A stretch of DNA of 64,000 bases from Neocallimastix lanati (nom. inval.) (lineage: Eukaryota; Neocallimastigomycota; Neocallimastigomycetes; Neocallimastigales; Neocallimastigaceae). The stretch covers positions 404,501 through 468,500 of the forward strand of contig JACVTC010000045.1 of assembly GCA_016946835.1 (NCBI GenBank). Reading direction: 5' to 3'. Positions 34,820 through 48,700 of the stretch are shown in pieces. The position numbers were made by a program, and so were the translations under genes. Numbering within the stretch: position 1 is the first letter of the stretch; every line of letters starts with the position of its first letter. The notes below the pieces were generated by a model, which searched no databases, was not told where the DNA came from, and saw only the letters and a list, made by a program, of their open reading frames with translations.

Positions 34820-35083
34820 TTAATTAAAATTTATTCCGATTCTAAACGGAAATAAAAAAAAAATAATAAATTGATTTTCAACATAATCTAAAAATAAACA
34901 AGATCTTGTTTCGTTACCAAATTTAGATTTGATTGAATAAGTAACAAAAATAACCTGTGCTCCCAATGATGTTAACTTTTTCTTTTTTAAATATTTTATA
35001 TCAAACTTTAATGTTATATATTTATGAAGAATGTAATTATTAAAAAAATATATAAATACAAGAAATATTAAAATAAGGATCAA
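34820..35083 (-). CDS. Hypothetical 87-residue frame or exon fragment
   Basis: The only convincing part is a more G+C-rich core (about 34860-34990) encoding SLGAQVIFVTYSIKSKFGNE and a following CLFLDYVENQFIIF. The N-terminal part is a low-complexity hydrophobic run that may be intron or leader. It could be one exon of a spliced gene or a relic. No family recognised. Confidence 0.3.
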   Translation of the reverse strand: MILILIFLVFIYFFNNYILHKYITLKFDIKYLKKKKLTSLGAQVIFVTYSIKSKFGNETRSCLFLDYVENQFIIFFLFPFRIGINFN

Positions 35084-35089
35084 TCTCTA

Positions 35090-35980
35090 AAAACATTGAT
35101 TCTATTTTATATTTATATTAAATATTGATTTATATTATAATTTTAATTCTTTTTTTTTTTTTTTTTTTTTTTTTAATGTGGTATATAAATCTCTTAGTTA
35201 TAATAATCAATTTTATCATTTCCAATGAATAATTTTTATTTCTTCCCAATTCTATTTTTAATTTTCTATTTCATTGTGATTAATTGTGTCAATAGTATCG
35301 TTTTTTCTTTTTTTTTTTTGTTTTTGTTTTTGTTTTCATAAACTAATGATTAATGTAATATTTTATAAATTTATTATTTATTCCATTTTAGTAAGAAGAT
35401 AAAAAAATAAAATAATTAGTGAAATTCGATTAAGAATAATTAACAATAATCGTATTTAATGAAAATAATAAAAAAAAGTTTTATTAAGGAATATTAATTC
35501 TAATATAAATTTTTTATAATTTTTTAAATATTTAATCTATTTTTATAATTTTATTATTTATATAGTAATTAATATTATTCATATCATAAAAAGGAATAAA
35601 GAAATATTTTAAATAGATTCTTTTAACATATTTTTATTTTATACTAAGGTATATAAATGTTATAAGTTTTTGTAATTTTGTTTAAAATACAATTAAATAT
35701 AATATAATGAACATGATTAATTTTTTTTTAATAGCTCTTGGTATAATCTAATATGTAATATTAATAAAAACTGTAGTATTAATAATTTAATTAACAAGTA
35801 TATTAATATTTATTTTATTAATAATATTAAATATATTTTGTATTTTTATATCTATTATTTTAAATTGATTAAAAATATAAATTCATATTAGTAGATATTT
35901 ATAAACATAAATATTTATAAAGTTATATGGAAATAAATATTAATAAATTTAACCTTTTAAATTATGAAGAGGAAAATTTA
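35090..35980. other. Gene-free A+T-rich stretch, long T-run
   Basis: A T-run of more than 20 near 35150-35173 and otherwise plain A/T sequence. It includes the downstream side of the Stealth gene. Confidence 0.45.
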
Positions 35981-35982
35981 TT

Positions 35983-38580
35983 TTAATATAATTGATTCAT
36001 AACTTTTAGAAAACAATTAATATTATAGTCATAAATTATTTCACTTTCATCTCTACTCTTCATACTAAAAAATAATAATTTTGATGAAATTATTTTTTCA
36101 ATGATTTCCTTTTCATTACAAGGGTTATACTCCATAAATTTATTTATTATTCCAGTATTTTTTGTGAAAGAAATATTAAGAGCCATGGTATAATTCGAAA
36201 TTGAAGGAGATGTAATATCAAATCCATAAAATTCAATTGTTCTTAAAGGGTTAATTACCGGTATTTTGGACGTTCTAACTTTTCCATAACCACCAATATA
36301 ATTAGGATAATAAGGATGATTGGTACCATAGATATTATAGGTAGAAATCATATAGAGGGGGAGAATACTTTTCTCTCTTGAATAATTACCATTTAATAGT
36401 TTTCTTACCTGTATTTTATAAAGTTGACGAACAGGTTCGAAGAGATCTCGGTAAAGTGGAATGGGTGCATTTTTAAGATATTGATAGCCATTAACATAAT
36501 TTTTACCGAAATATTTCATAATAATATTGAAGGTATTGAAAAAGGACTTATCACTTTCAATTCGTTGATCCACTTCATTCTTTGAAAGGATATTTTCAAA
36601 GTTATATTTAGGAAAAAATTCTTGACTGAAAAAGAATCGTGGATGAGTATAATTTGTGAAGAAATGATTATTAGTGAGATATACAAATCTTTCAGATATA
36701 TCAGGTATTTTATCTAAAAAGAATTCAATAATATTTCTATTGATTTCACTATGATTTTCAATTTTTGATATTAAATACGTTTGATGAATTAATTGAATTC
36801 TTTTGTTTTGAGATTTTATCCATTCAAATTCTTTTTGTTCTTCCTCCTTAATTACTATGTATATAACACCCTCGAACCATGGTAAATATTTTTCAATTGA
36901 AAATAAAGAATATTTTAATTTGTTTATTTCCAGTTCTTTTCTTTCTTTTGTAAATGGATTAGGACTATCAAAATAGTAGACCATTGAAATTTTTTTAGCC
37001 CATTCCCATTCATGGGTAAGCGTTTCTCCATTATAATTTAAGAGAAAATCAATTTCTTCCCTTTCTCTATTACTTATATCTTTTTTGGGACCTGAAAGTT
37101 CCTCTTTTTTTTTTAGGTACTCTTCAATAATCTTCATTTTATAGTAATTAATATTATTATTTAAAGGATTATCTTTAGTACTAGTATTATTTAAGCTTAT
37201 ATTTTTACTTTCCATTTTATCTAAGTCTTGACTTGCGTTATTTTTAGTAGGTAGCGGTGAATTTATGAGATTGGAATAAGTTTTTTCTAATTCAATATAT
37301 TCTTTCTTTTCAAATGAGGAAGGTTCTGGAAATCTTGTCATTAAAAATTCGGTAAATTGAATAAAAACATGATGCTCAGAATAGACATCATTGAAATTAA
37401 AAACTAGAACAGTCGGGTGAGTTTTAATGTAGTTAAAGTTTATCTCATTTTCTTTGGAATCATCGCTTACGATTTCAAATTTTATTAAATCAGAATTTAT
37501 TGAAACAGGAACTACTTGACAGAAATATTTTGTAATTGTCCTGTCTGAAGGTAATTTATTTTCGTCAAATAATTTGAGTTGATCATTCTTACTGGCATAT
37601 TCCATAAAAGTTAGGTAGAGATAGAGACTATGAAATTTTTCCCAACTTCTAAATTTATCAATACATAATATCTTTATATCCTCCTTAAAAAATTGACGAA
37701 ATGGCTCCATTAAATCACGATAAAAAACATGAGTGGAATGATGTAAATAGTAGTATTTAAAATCTTTATCAAGATAAGTGTGTATCAATTCAAGGGTAAG
37801 ATAGCACATATTGGTAAATAAATTTTGTTTTTTCGAAATATTTTTTTTATACTTATTTTTAGATAGATTTAGAGAATTATCATTTTTATATATTTTTGGG
37901 TAACCTTCTCTCGTAAAAAAGAAACTCGGATGAATATAGTTGTTTAAGAAGACATCATCATTAAAATATATAAATCTTTCAGAAATTCCTGGAATTTTAT
38001 CAAAAAATAGTTCTATGGTTCCAGAATCAAAAGTAGGAAATAAATATTTAGGGAAAATAGTTTTATGATCCACTATCTTGATTCTGGGATGATTAGTATT
38101 TAGCCATTTCGGTATTTGTTGACAAGTTACAATGTAGATTGTTCCCTCATGCCATGGCATATATTTTTCTAAGGAACGGATGGAATATCGAAGTTCATCA
38201 GCAGAACGATCTCTACTATTAACCTCTCTATTTCCTCCATTATATTTTGATTTTAAATCTTGAAAATTTATGTCAGAGCCATCAACCCATGTATATACGA
38301 TAGATGTATTTTTAACCCATTGCCATTCAGGTTCAAGCTTTCCTCCCTTATAATTTAGTATATTATTTAAATCGGTTATTTGCTTTGAGAAGGAGGTATT
38401 ATTAAAAGTAGTTAATATATTTAAATCCTCACTGCCTCTAATTTTTGTTTGATCCACAAGTGTAGATTTATCATTTTGATAACTTTCATAACTTAAACAA
38501 TTAATATTTATAATAAAAATAAGTAATACATTTAATCTAAAAAAATATAAATTCTTTGTTAAAATTGGATTTATATTCAT
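35983..38580 (-). CDS. Double Stealth-domain protein, probable sugar-phosphate transferase
   Basis: This 865-residue protein has a hydrophobic N-terminus (about residues 10-30) suggesting a signal peptide or anchor, so it acts in the secretory lumen or outside. Stealth proteins, including the GlcNAc-1-phosphotransferase alpha/beta subunit, move sugar phosphates onto glycans. Module 1 (about 85-420) has CR1 with VYTWVDGSD (95-103), CR2 with RYSIRSLEKYMPWHEG (131-146) and YFNDDVFL, and CR3 with YRDLMEPFRQFF (287-298). A linker rich in Asn and Lys (430-510) leads to module 2 (520-865), which repeats KYSLFSIEKYLPWFEG and YRDLFEPVRQLY but has VYYFDSPNP in place of VYTWVDGSD and YLTNNHFF in place of YFNDDVFL. 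Module 2 is therefore probably inactive. No introns are needed. The single ATG start fits the leader. Confidence 0.85.
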   Translation of the reverse strand: MNINPILTKNLYFFRLNVLLIFIININCLSYESYQNDKSTLVDQTKIRGSEDLNILTTFNNTSFSKQITDLNNILNYKGGKLEPEWQWVKNTSIVYTWVDGSDINFQDLKSKYNGGNREVNSRDRSADELRYSIRSLEKYMPWHEGTIYIVTCQQIPKWLNTNHPRIKIVDHKTIFPKYLFPTFDSGTIELFFDKIPGISERFIYFNDDVFLNNYIHPSFFFTREGYPKIYKNDNSLNLSKNKYKKNISKKQNLFTNMCYLTLELIHTYLDKDFKYYYLHHSTHVFYRDLMEPFRQFFKEDIKILCIDKFRSWEKFHSLYLYLTFMEYASKNDQLKLFDENKLPSDRTITKYFCQVVPVSINSDLIKFEIVSDDSKENEINFNYIKTHPTVLVFNFNDVYSEHHVFIQFTEFLMTRFPEPSSFEKKEYIELEKTYSNLINSPLPTKNNASQDLDKMESKNISLNNTSTKDNPLNNNINYYKMKIIEEYLKKKEELSGPKKDISNREREEIDFLLNYNGETLTHEWEWAKKISMVYYFDSPNPFTKERKELEINKLKYSLFSIEKYLPWFEGVIYIVIKEEEQKEFEWIKSQNKRIQLIHQTYLISKIENHSEINRNIIEFFLDKIPDISERFVYLTNNHFFTNYTHPRFFFSQEFFPKYNFENILSKNEVDQRIESDKSFFNTFNIIMKYFGKNYVNGYQYLKNAPIPLYRDLFEPVRQLYKIQVRKLLNGNYSREKSILPLYMISTYNIYGTNHPYYPNYIGGYGKVRTSKIPVINPLRTIEFYGFDITSPSISNYTMALNISFTKNTGIINKFMEYNPCNEKEIIEKIISSKLLFFSMKSRDESEIIYDYNINCFLKVMNQLY

Positions 38581-38589
38581 AATTAATTA

Positions 38590-41360
38590 TTTTTACATCT
38601 ATTCAATTTTAATTCTAATAAAAAATTATTAATTTTTTTGTAATACTAATTTAATAGAAAAAAGTAATTTATAAAGATTAATATATAATTTATCTTAATT
38701 GAATTTGAATTGTTTGTTCTAAAAGAAATTAACTGAGTTTTAATTTTATTCAGAAATATGACAATAAAAAATATTTTATTGTAAGATTTCGTCTTCTTAA
38801 TAGAGAATTCTAAAAAAAAATTTAATTTAATAATTTATTATGCAAAGTAGAACAAAAAAATTTGTTATTTAATTTAAGAAATAAATTATTAATGAATTAC
38901 AAAAGAAAGATATTTTTTTAAATAATTTTAAAATATAACTACTTATATATTATAAATCTAAATTTATTGATTTGAAAATATATTTAAAATAAATTAATTT
39001 TTTTTAATATTTATATATAAAAATTAAAAACATTATATATATAAATATAAATTATTAAATTAAAACTCAGTATTTATTTAGTTATTTAAAATTTCCTAGA
39101 TGAATATAGTTTGAGATTTCAAAACGGTATCAGGATATACAATTTAGATTAGATTGCTATGAGCATAATCCAAGATTAATTAAAATTCCTTATGAATATA
39201 CTATTATTATAAATAAAAAGAACTTTTTTGCAATGAATACATATCAAATTTTAATAATAAAATAGTTCATTATGCTAAAAGAGAAACTATATAAAAAAAT
39301 AAAAAAGAAATAAAAAAGAAAAAGAAAAAAATTAAAAAAAAGTTAAAAAAAAATATTTAAAAAAAACATAATTTAAAAAAAAAAACATTATTTAAAAAAA
39401 AAAGGAAAAAAAATAATAAATATTTAAAAATAAATATAATCAATAAAAATATCTTAAATATGTATTTATATATATATTGTAAAATTTTAAAATTAAAATT
39501 TTAAAGATAACAAAAAAGAAAATATTATATAAATTTGATTAAAATTTAAATTTGATAGAAAAGAGAAATGTCATATAAAAAATAGTATATTATATAATGG
39601 AAGTTAAGATAAGAGAAATAAAAATTAAATATATATAAAAATGATTATTATTAATTAATTTTATTAAAAATAATATTTATTTTTTATCAAATAATCAATA
39701 CTAAATGAAATATTAAGAATTTGAAATTCTTAAATTAATTAAATTTTAATTAAAATAATACAAGAATTATTTTTCATTTGTATAATTTCTGATTATTTTA
39801 TATATAAAGATATTTAAAAATTTCTTTTTAATAAGTTATTATATTATATATTTTCTTAAACTTGATTTGTTGTGCTTTATCTTGTTAATTTAAACAAAGT
39901 TTTAGCAATGTTTTATATCTAAATTATGAAATTATTTTAAAAATATTTTATTTAAATTCTATTATAATTTTATTTTAAAAATAATTTATTTAAAATTTAT
40001 ATAATAATTTTATTTTAAAAATAATTTATTTAAAATTTATATAATAATTTTATTTTAAAAATAATTTATTTAAAATTTATATAATAATTTTAATTTAAAA
40101 AATATAGATAAACAAAATAATATAAATAATTTATATTATTACTTTAATTGTAAACTTTATTAACATTCATTTAATATTTCAATTATTGATTCTAAAACTT
40201 TTCTAAGAAATATACTTAATTATTATATATTTTTATTTCTGTAGAACTAATTTTTATTATAAAAATTTTATATTTATATTATAATTATTATAGTTTGTAT
40301 AAAAACATACATTCCAAATAAATGTATTAAAATAATATTAAAATTTTATTATACTAATAGGAATTATAATACTATTTATATATATAATAATTTTCATTTA
40401 TTTAATATTTCAAATAAAATTAAATAGTTTAAAGAGTTAACTCTGAAAGTTAAATTACAATATATCAAATATTGTAAGAATACTAAATTATTAATAGTTT
40501 AATTAATTTATATTATATATAAGTATATTTTAAAATATTTCAATTTTTATTTTATTTCATATATTTTAAATTAGTTTTTTGATTTTAATATTATAATATT
40601 CTTATAGAATAGAAATGAATGGTGATAGATTGATTCAATTTTGATTTTATTTTTTTTTTAATATAAATATTTTAATAATATTATTTATATCAAAAGAAAC
40701 AAGATAATATAATGATTTATATTGTTTCTCTGTATATATAATTATATATATTTACATATTTATAAATAGGAATTAATATAACTTTCAATTTAATAATATA
40801 ACTCTTTAATTCTTTATATACTTTTATAATTTTATATTTTGTTTTGTAATTTAAGTGTAATTTAAGATTACTTTATTTGTTTTTTTATTAATTAGAAATT
40901 TTTCAATTTCTTATGTATATAATTAAATTAAAATTAAATTAATATAATTGTATATATTATTATTTATTATCCATTATTTATTAATTAATGTTGATTATTT
41001 ATTATTTATTATTTATTATTTATTATTAATTATTAATTATTAATTATTAGTTAATTAATTATTTGTAAAATATTGTTTATTTAAAATATATATTTATTAA
41101 TAGTATATTATTTTTTTATAAATTATATTAAAAATAAAAATATTATATATAAATAAACAAAATTTCTGATATATTTTTTTTACATAATCAGTGATTTTGC
41201 TTATTTAAGTATAAATTAATTTATAAATTTTATTTAAATAATCAATTTTTTAATTAAAATTTATTTATTCATTTTGATTATTGTTTCTTGTAAACCGGAG
41301 TCAGAAATCTATTATATCTTAAAATCTCAGATTTAGTACTTTTTTAATTAAATTAATTAC
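38590..41360. other. Gene-free A+T-rich stretch with a 40-bp tandem repeat
   Basis: About three and a half copies of a 40-bp unit (core AATAATTTATTTAAAATTTA) lie at 39975-40095. TTATTATTTATTATT-type simple sequence lies near 40990-41050. No gene seen. Confidence 0.55.
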
Positions 41361-41372
41361 TTTTGTATGATT

Positions 41373-41564
41373 TTATCTTTCAAGTATGCTATTGTATAGT
41401 ATGGAATGATAGATAGCTTGAGTGAAGATTTTCTCTGAATAGTAATATATTATATAGAAGTAAAGAAGAATCAAGGTTGTCAATACCCAATAACCAGTTG
41501 CAATAGTGCTGAAATGACGACTTCTACAGGTTGTATCATTAAGAATATCATTTTTGAAAGACAT
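41373..41564 (-). CDS. Small single-pass membrane protein, hypothetical
   Basis: A 63-residue open frame with visibly higher G+C than its surroundings, which argues that it is real. The N-terminus is polar (MSFKNDILNDTTCRSRHFST), followed by one hydrophobic helix (about 24-42, GYWVLTTLILLYFYIIYYY) and a short polar tail ending ILER. The ATG has A at -3. No family recognised; it might be a small subunit of an ER or Golgi complex, but nothing in the sequence proves that. Confidence 0.5.
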   Translation of the reverse strand: MSFKNDILNDTTCRSRHFSTIATGYWVLTTLILLYFYIIYYYSEKIFTQAIYHSILYNSILER

Positions 41565-41569
41565 TGTGT

Positions 41570-43205
41570 AATAGTACGAAAAAATGAAAATAAATTATAA
41601 AAGAATTAATTTTTTTTAAAATTCTTGTTATTATTAATTATTTTTATATATCATAAAAAATATTAAATAAATAGTGGTTTATGCATGCATTAATAAAAAT
41701 ATTAAAAAAAAAAATTTTTAATTATAGAACAATATTTTTATATACTAAAAAATACATTTTAATTTTATTTATAGAGAATAATTTTTTATATAAAAAAAAT
41801 TCAATTTATCAATTTTATATTTTAATATTTTTTTTTTAAAAAAATTTTTTTCTCATGCTAAATAAATTTTATTAAAAAATTTTTTTCTATTATTTAAAAA
41901 TATCTATTCTGTAATTAAAAAAGACAAAATTATTTAAGAAAAGGACATCTCTACTTAAATAAAAAAACATTCTTTGTTATAATAAAAATAAAATAAAAAA
42001 GAAAAAAAAAGTATTTTTTGTGGTATAATTTTTATTTTTTATTCAAATTCAAATTAAATAATTAATTTCTTTACTAAAACTAAATTTATTTAAAATAAAT
42101 TATTTTTTTATATTATTTAAAGTTTAAAAAATTAATTTTTTTTAATTTAATTTAATTTATATTTAATTTGATTTAAAATTCAATCAAACTTTAATTTATA
42201 TTATTAATATAAAAGAAGGAAAAAAAAATCTTTTTAAAAAATGGAAAATTTTAAATTTAATAATAATAAAAAATTTATAAAACTTCTATATATAATAAAA
42301 AATAATAAAAAATTTTTAAAGATACCACAATCTAAAAATGAGAGATTAAACCACTGAGTAAAGACTTAAAATTTAATTTTTTATAAAAAATCAGTATGTT
42401 ATATATAAGACATTTAATAAAATATTACTCCCCTTTTGGATTTTTTTTGTATTCAACATAAAATTTTATTTAATACATTTTATTACACATTTATTTTTTA
42501 ATCTTTAAATCTCACTTAAATCTTACTATTAATAAATTTTTTTGATTTATTTTTTTTTTTTTATTATATATATATCAAAATTTGTATTGTTTTAAAATGA
42601 TATTCCTTCTTAAAAGAAAAAATAAATGTTAATTTTAAATTGAAAGTTAAAAAAATATAAAATTGATTTTAAGTTTTAATAAAGTTTTTTTTTTTTAAAT
42701 ATTATAATTAATATCAATTATATTGAATAAACTAATGATTATCTAATTAATAATATAAAAAAAGAAAAATTTATTTTTATAGTCTTAAAATAAAAAAACT
42801 ATTTTATTATTTAATATTATTATTAATATTTATATTATTTTAATATAATTAATTAATATTTATATAATGTAGAAATTTTAATATTATTTTATTTTGGATA
42901 TAAATTAATTATTATTATATTTATTAACAGGCCTTTATCATTGCCAATTTTAATCTTTATATATTTATTCATTTATTAATTGTAAGAAAATAATACATAA
43001 AAAGAAGTGGATGATGCAAGGGAAGGAGAAAGAAAGAAATTAAACCTTTGAGAAGGATGATCTGGACCATACATAAAAAAAAAAAAGGAATTATTTTTAC
43101 AATAAAACTAAAATATATATTAATCTTAAATAACATTATTTTGATATTACTTTATATATGCAAATAAATAATATTTTATTGAATACAATTATTTTTATTT
43201 AATTA
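41570..43205. other. Gene-free A+T-rich stretch
   Basis: Mostly A/T runs. A small, more G+C-rich island at about 43000-43075 reads MYGPDHPSQRFNFF on the minus strand, but I could not connect it to a gene. Confidence 0.45.
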
Positions 43206-43211
43206 AAAATT

Positions 43212-45714
43212 TCAATTTTCGATGTTTAGATGTTCAGAACATAATCCATTGTTACATTCTAATTCTAATATATTTTCTATATTCTTTTGACAATTATCTC
43301 CTTTATTCATGATTCTATACATTGAAGATGATGTATTTCCTTCCTTATTAATGTATACATACTTTAATCCATTTGAGTATTTAGTATTTAATAAAACTGA
43401 ATTTTTATTAATAGTAATAATAACATATGGCTTATCATTACTTGTACCAAAAATTTCATTTGTAGTTGAAGACTTATATAATACATAATTTCCTTGATTA
43501 ACAGCATTTAATTTCACACTATATTCTTTATCTGAATAGTTGAGACAAATAGAAATCTCTTCATTAGAATTCTTTTCATTATTTTTAAATAATTTTCCTA
43601 TATTATCTGAAGTGCATGAGGTTTCCGTAATTGTATATTCCGTACAAATTATATCCTTTGGACTTTGTTTACAAATAGAAATATTATTTTCATCAGAAAT
43701 AATATAGCCAATAGCATTATTTTCTATTTCTGTATTTTCTTCTTTATTTTTTTGCTCATTTTCATTTTCATTTTCATTTTCTTCTTCATTTTTATTTTCA
43801 TTATCATTTTCTTTCTTATTTTCATTTTCATTTTCAGTAGCTTTAAAGTGGTATTATGTAAATAAATTTATATAAGTAATGGGTAAATAAAATTAAAATT
43901 AGGTAAATAAAAAAAAATAAAAATAAAAATAAAAAAAAGAAAAAATAATATATATGTATATTTTTTTTAAAATCTTAATAATAAATAATTTAAATATGAT
44001 ATGAAAAAAGGATAATTCAAATAATTACAATTTCCAGGAATGGTGTCTGTATTTTCACCTTTTTTTAAAAAAATATATAAAAGATTTAATAAAAAGTTAT
44101 TATTATTTTTAAATAAAAAAAATTAAAAATATATACTATTAAAATGAACTTAAAAAACAAAGAATATTATAAAACTTTCTATTTTAATTTTTTTTTTTTT
44201 GAGCTAAATAATTAAAGTTAAATTTTTATATTTTATCATAAATACTTACATAGAGCTGAATCTCTAATGTAAGAAAAGCTAATGACATAATGATAATAAA
44301 TATCGGAATTACATTTTTCAGCACCCTTACCAACAACATTAGTACTAGTATTGATGTAAACATCATATTCTTTTTTTCTAATATCTAAATTTTAATTTAA
44401 AAATAAAAAAAAATGAAATCTGGTTATTTTTTTTTATATTAAAGTAAAAAATAATTTTTTTTAAAAAATTATTATTTCAGTTAATAAATATGAATTATTT
44501 ATAATAAATATTAAAATAGATAAAGCATTAGAAAAACAAAAAAAAAAAAAAAAAAAAAGAATTAAATATAATTTTTGAAATAAATTTAAAGGAATAATTA
44601 GAAAAAAAAATAATTCAAAGAAATTTAAATTTAAAAGATTAAAATAAAAATCAGCAGTAAAGATATTGTTTTATTTTAATTATTTTTTTTAAAAAATATT
44701 TTTGTTTGAATTCAATTTTTTTATCAAAAAATATTTTATTTGATTTCAATTTTTTTTTAATTAAAATAAATAAATTTACCTTCTATATAGAAAGCGACAA
44801 TGTTCGTTTTGCTGAAGCAAATGTAATCAGAATATTTATCTTCAACAAATAAATAGTCATTACCAGAAATAAGATCTTTAGGTGTGCTGTCTTGAATTGT
44901 ATAAGTAAAACCAGTACCTGTGTATTTTAATGTACTTTGGATACGGTAAAGTCCTTCAAGTCCTGTATTATCTGCTTCGGCTTGAACAGTACAATCAGCA
45001 TCATATGGACATCTTCCTACACTACTGAAATCTTTTCCATATTTGATATAACCACTGGTACGCCTACAATCAGCAGATTTACAATCGAATAATTGATATT
45101 TTTCACTTTCAAGATCGACAGAAGCTAAGTCTTCAACTAATTTGACTAGAGTACCTTTTCCATCATTTATTAGTTTGAAAACATTAACACCATCATTAGT
45201 TCCATCATCTTTTGTACAAACTACTGGATTACCATCACAAACATAAAGACGAATTTCATGGCCATTATCATAAGATATATGGTCTTTAATATATTTACCA
45301 GCTATTTACTTTTTAAAAATGATACAATAGAAAGTTTATATATAAATATTTTTATCAAATAATAATATTTCATTATTTAAAAATTTTTTTTTTTTATTTT
45401 CATAAAAAAAATAACAGTTTATTTTAATTTTATTTCATTTGAATTTAAATAAATGTATATATAAATAATAAATTTTTTTATTTTGTAGAAAAAAAAATTT
45501 TATAATGAATAAAAATAAATTAAAAAAAAAAAAAAAAGAAATCACCAAATGTTACAGAAAGTTTACATATACCATCGGTGCTACAACTGTATAAACTGTC
45601 GAAAGAACCAAATATATCGTTACCAGTAAATGTATCGACACCATTAAATACATAAAACACTAAACTACTACTAGTTAAGTGTAAACCAAACAATTCTAAA
45701 TCTATATTATTTAA

Positions 45715-45759
<45 letters not shown>

Positions 45760-48700
45760 GTAAAATTAAAATTTAAAAGATTATATAAACAAAATGTTTA
45801 TAAATAAACAAAATACAATACAATTATTATAATATATATGATAAAAATAATATTAATATATAATTTTTTAATTTAAATTTATACCAAAAGAAAGAACATT
45901 ATTAAAAATAAAAGTATTTTTAACGGCCATAATACTAATAATTGTTTTAGAAGGTGTATTGGCAATTTCATAATCTTTAGAGGATAAAAATATACCATTA
46001 TTTGCTAATTCGACAAAATAACTTGAACCACTATCATCAGAAACAAATTCAGCACCATTCTCAATATTCAATTTATAGGTATCAGGATCTATAACTCCAT
46101 TTCTGGGGCCAATGGTTCCTAATACGTTTAATTTAAAGGTAGCAGGATTTAAAACTCCAGAAGTGGTATCAGCATCTCCTGAAACAACTTCTTCATTTAT
46201 TCCATCCGCTCCAATACGATAATACCTATTATTATCTGTCTTTACATAATCATAGGTTCTTTTACATTTATCTCCTTCAAAGCAATTAAAAAGAACAATT
46301 GTTTCTAAATTTTCAAGTGCACCAGTCGTAACTTCAACTTTTCTTGTAAAATCAAAAATTTTAACCCCTTCCTTTGATGATATGGTTATTGGTTCTGCAG
46401 TAGTACAAGCTCCGTCTTCATCTAATGTGTAGATTTTATTATCTTTATAACAATATGTACTTTCCGCTTTAGTAGATGTGCAACCTGTAACAGTTCTTTT
46501 TCCACACTCTGTTAAAACGGTATATTGATTTATAATATAAAAATTGAAATTAAAATTAAAATAAAATAAACATAACGAAAATATCAAAATAATAATTAAA
46601 ATAAAATTAAATAATGAATAAAGTAATATTTTAAACTATAGTAATAGATCATTTATATTTGATATAAAGAAAAACAAGAATTATAATAATTACAATTTCC
46701 ATTGTTAGTTTCAGTATTATCGGGTAATGCACTTGAATCGATTTGATTATTACCTTTTATATTTAAAAAAAAAAAAAAAACATAAAAATATATTAGATAA
46801 ATATTAATTTTTTTTTTAAATTAAAAATATATTAAAAAATTAAAATATATTCTATTTAAATGAATATGAAAATTAATGTATTCTATCAAAATTTCTATTC
46901 AATATTTTTTTTTTTTTGATTGAATTCAATAGCTTAAATTTTATTTTCAAATTTTCATCATAAGTACTTACATGGACCTGAATCAAACCTAATGTAATTA
47001 TTGCGAATAACATAATGATAGTAAGTATTAGAATTACATTTTTCAGCCCCTTTACCAACAACATTAGTACTAGTAGTGATATAGATGTCATCGAATTCAT
47101 TAACTACAAAATTTATATGATATTTAAAAAAAAATTAAATTAAATTTTTTTTTTATTTTTTTTTTTTAATTTAAGAAATAAAGGAATTTTTTTAAAAAAT
47201 AGTATTTAATGATTATAAATTAAAAATAATAACAATATTTAAAATATAAGATAAAAAAAAAAGAAAATAAAAATATAATATAAAATAGGAAATAAATTTA
47301 AAAAAGCATTTAAATTAAAAAACAAAATTTAAAAAACGTTATGAATTAGGAATAATTTAAAAAAAAATTATAAAAAAGTTTTTTTTATATTTAATTTTTC
47401 ATTTTATAATTCTATTTTTATTTTTAAATTCATAAAAAAAATTTTTTTTAAATTAACTTTTTTTAAATTAACTTACCATTTTTAACGAAAGCGACAAGGT
47501 GGGCATTACTGAAGGTAATGTAATCATATTTATATGTTCCATAAGCAAAGAAATAGTCTTTACCACCAGTAACAGGTTTAGGTGCATCATATTCAAATAA
47601 GCCATGTTTGATAGTATAAGTAAAACCAGTACCTGAGATATTTAATTTACCAGCATTTCCTTCAATTGAACTTTCCCAATCTCGTTCAGTACAATAATAA
47701 AAGTCTTCAGAACATTCTCCTGTTTTGGAGAAACCTATTCCATATTTGATAAAACCACTGGTACGTTCACAAAAACCTGATTTACAATCAAACATATTAT
47801 AATCTTCCTTTTCAATATCAATAGAAGCTAAATCTTCTGTTAATTTGATAAATGTAATGTATTTTTCATTGGAATATTTTTTGAAAATATGAACACCATC
47901 ATTAGTTCCATCATCTTTAGTACATACTATTGGATTACCTTCACAAACATAAAGAACATAAAAACTACCATCATCTTCAATATATTTACCAGGCTTGTCT
48001 ATTGAATTTGTAATTTTGATGAAGTAGAAAATATATAAATTTTTTTTATTAATATATTTACGTTTTTTTTAAAAAATTTTTATTCATTTTAATTTAAAAT
48101 TATAAAAATTTACTTTAATTTTTTATTTTACATGAATTTAAATAAATATATATATATATTTAATTTATATGAATTAAAAAAAAAAATGGAAATTACCAAA
48201 TGATTTGTAAAATCTACATAAAGAATCATTAAAACAATTGTAGATATTATCGAAAGAATCACAGAAAATATTTTGTTTTTCACTATCTAAATTTGTAACT
48301 ACTTTAGATTTTAAGACACAGAATTCTCCTTTTATTTTTATTTTTTTTTTAATAATTTAAAATTTAATATCGTCAAAATAATATTATAGAATATTAAAAA
48401 TAATTATTTTAATTCAATTCATACCCCCAGAATTGAATTTACTAAAAATAAAAGTATTACTAACAGCTTCGAGTATAAAATGAGTTTCAGAAAGAATGGC
48501 TTTTTTATAATCTTCAGTAGATAAAAATATACCATTATCTAGTAATTCGACTAAATATATTGAGCCATTGCCATCAGAAACAAATTCAACACCATCCCCA
48601 ACATTTAATTTAAAGGTAGCTGGATCTAAAACTCCAGCTCTGGTATCAGCAGGTCCTGCTACAACCTCTTCATTTTTTCCATCAGCACCAATACTATAGT

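Noticed and set aside
42330-42405. tRNA-like ACTCAGTGGTTTAATCTC on the minus strand
   Set aside because: No pairing acceptor stem and no T-arm; probably chance.
42976-43073. 34-residue minus-strand frame starting MYGPDHPSQR in a G+C-richer island
   Set aside because: Could be a first exon, but no donor/acceptor pair leads to a convincing second exon.
43665-43865. 66-residue plus-strand hydrophobic frame
   Set aside because: Opposite strand of the Glu/Asn-rich part of exon 13.
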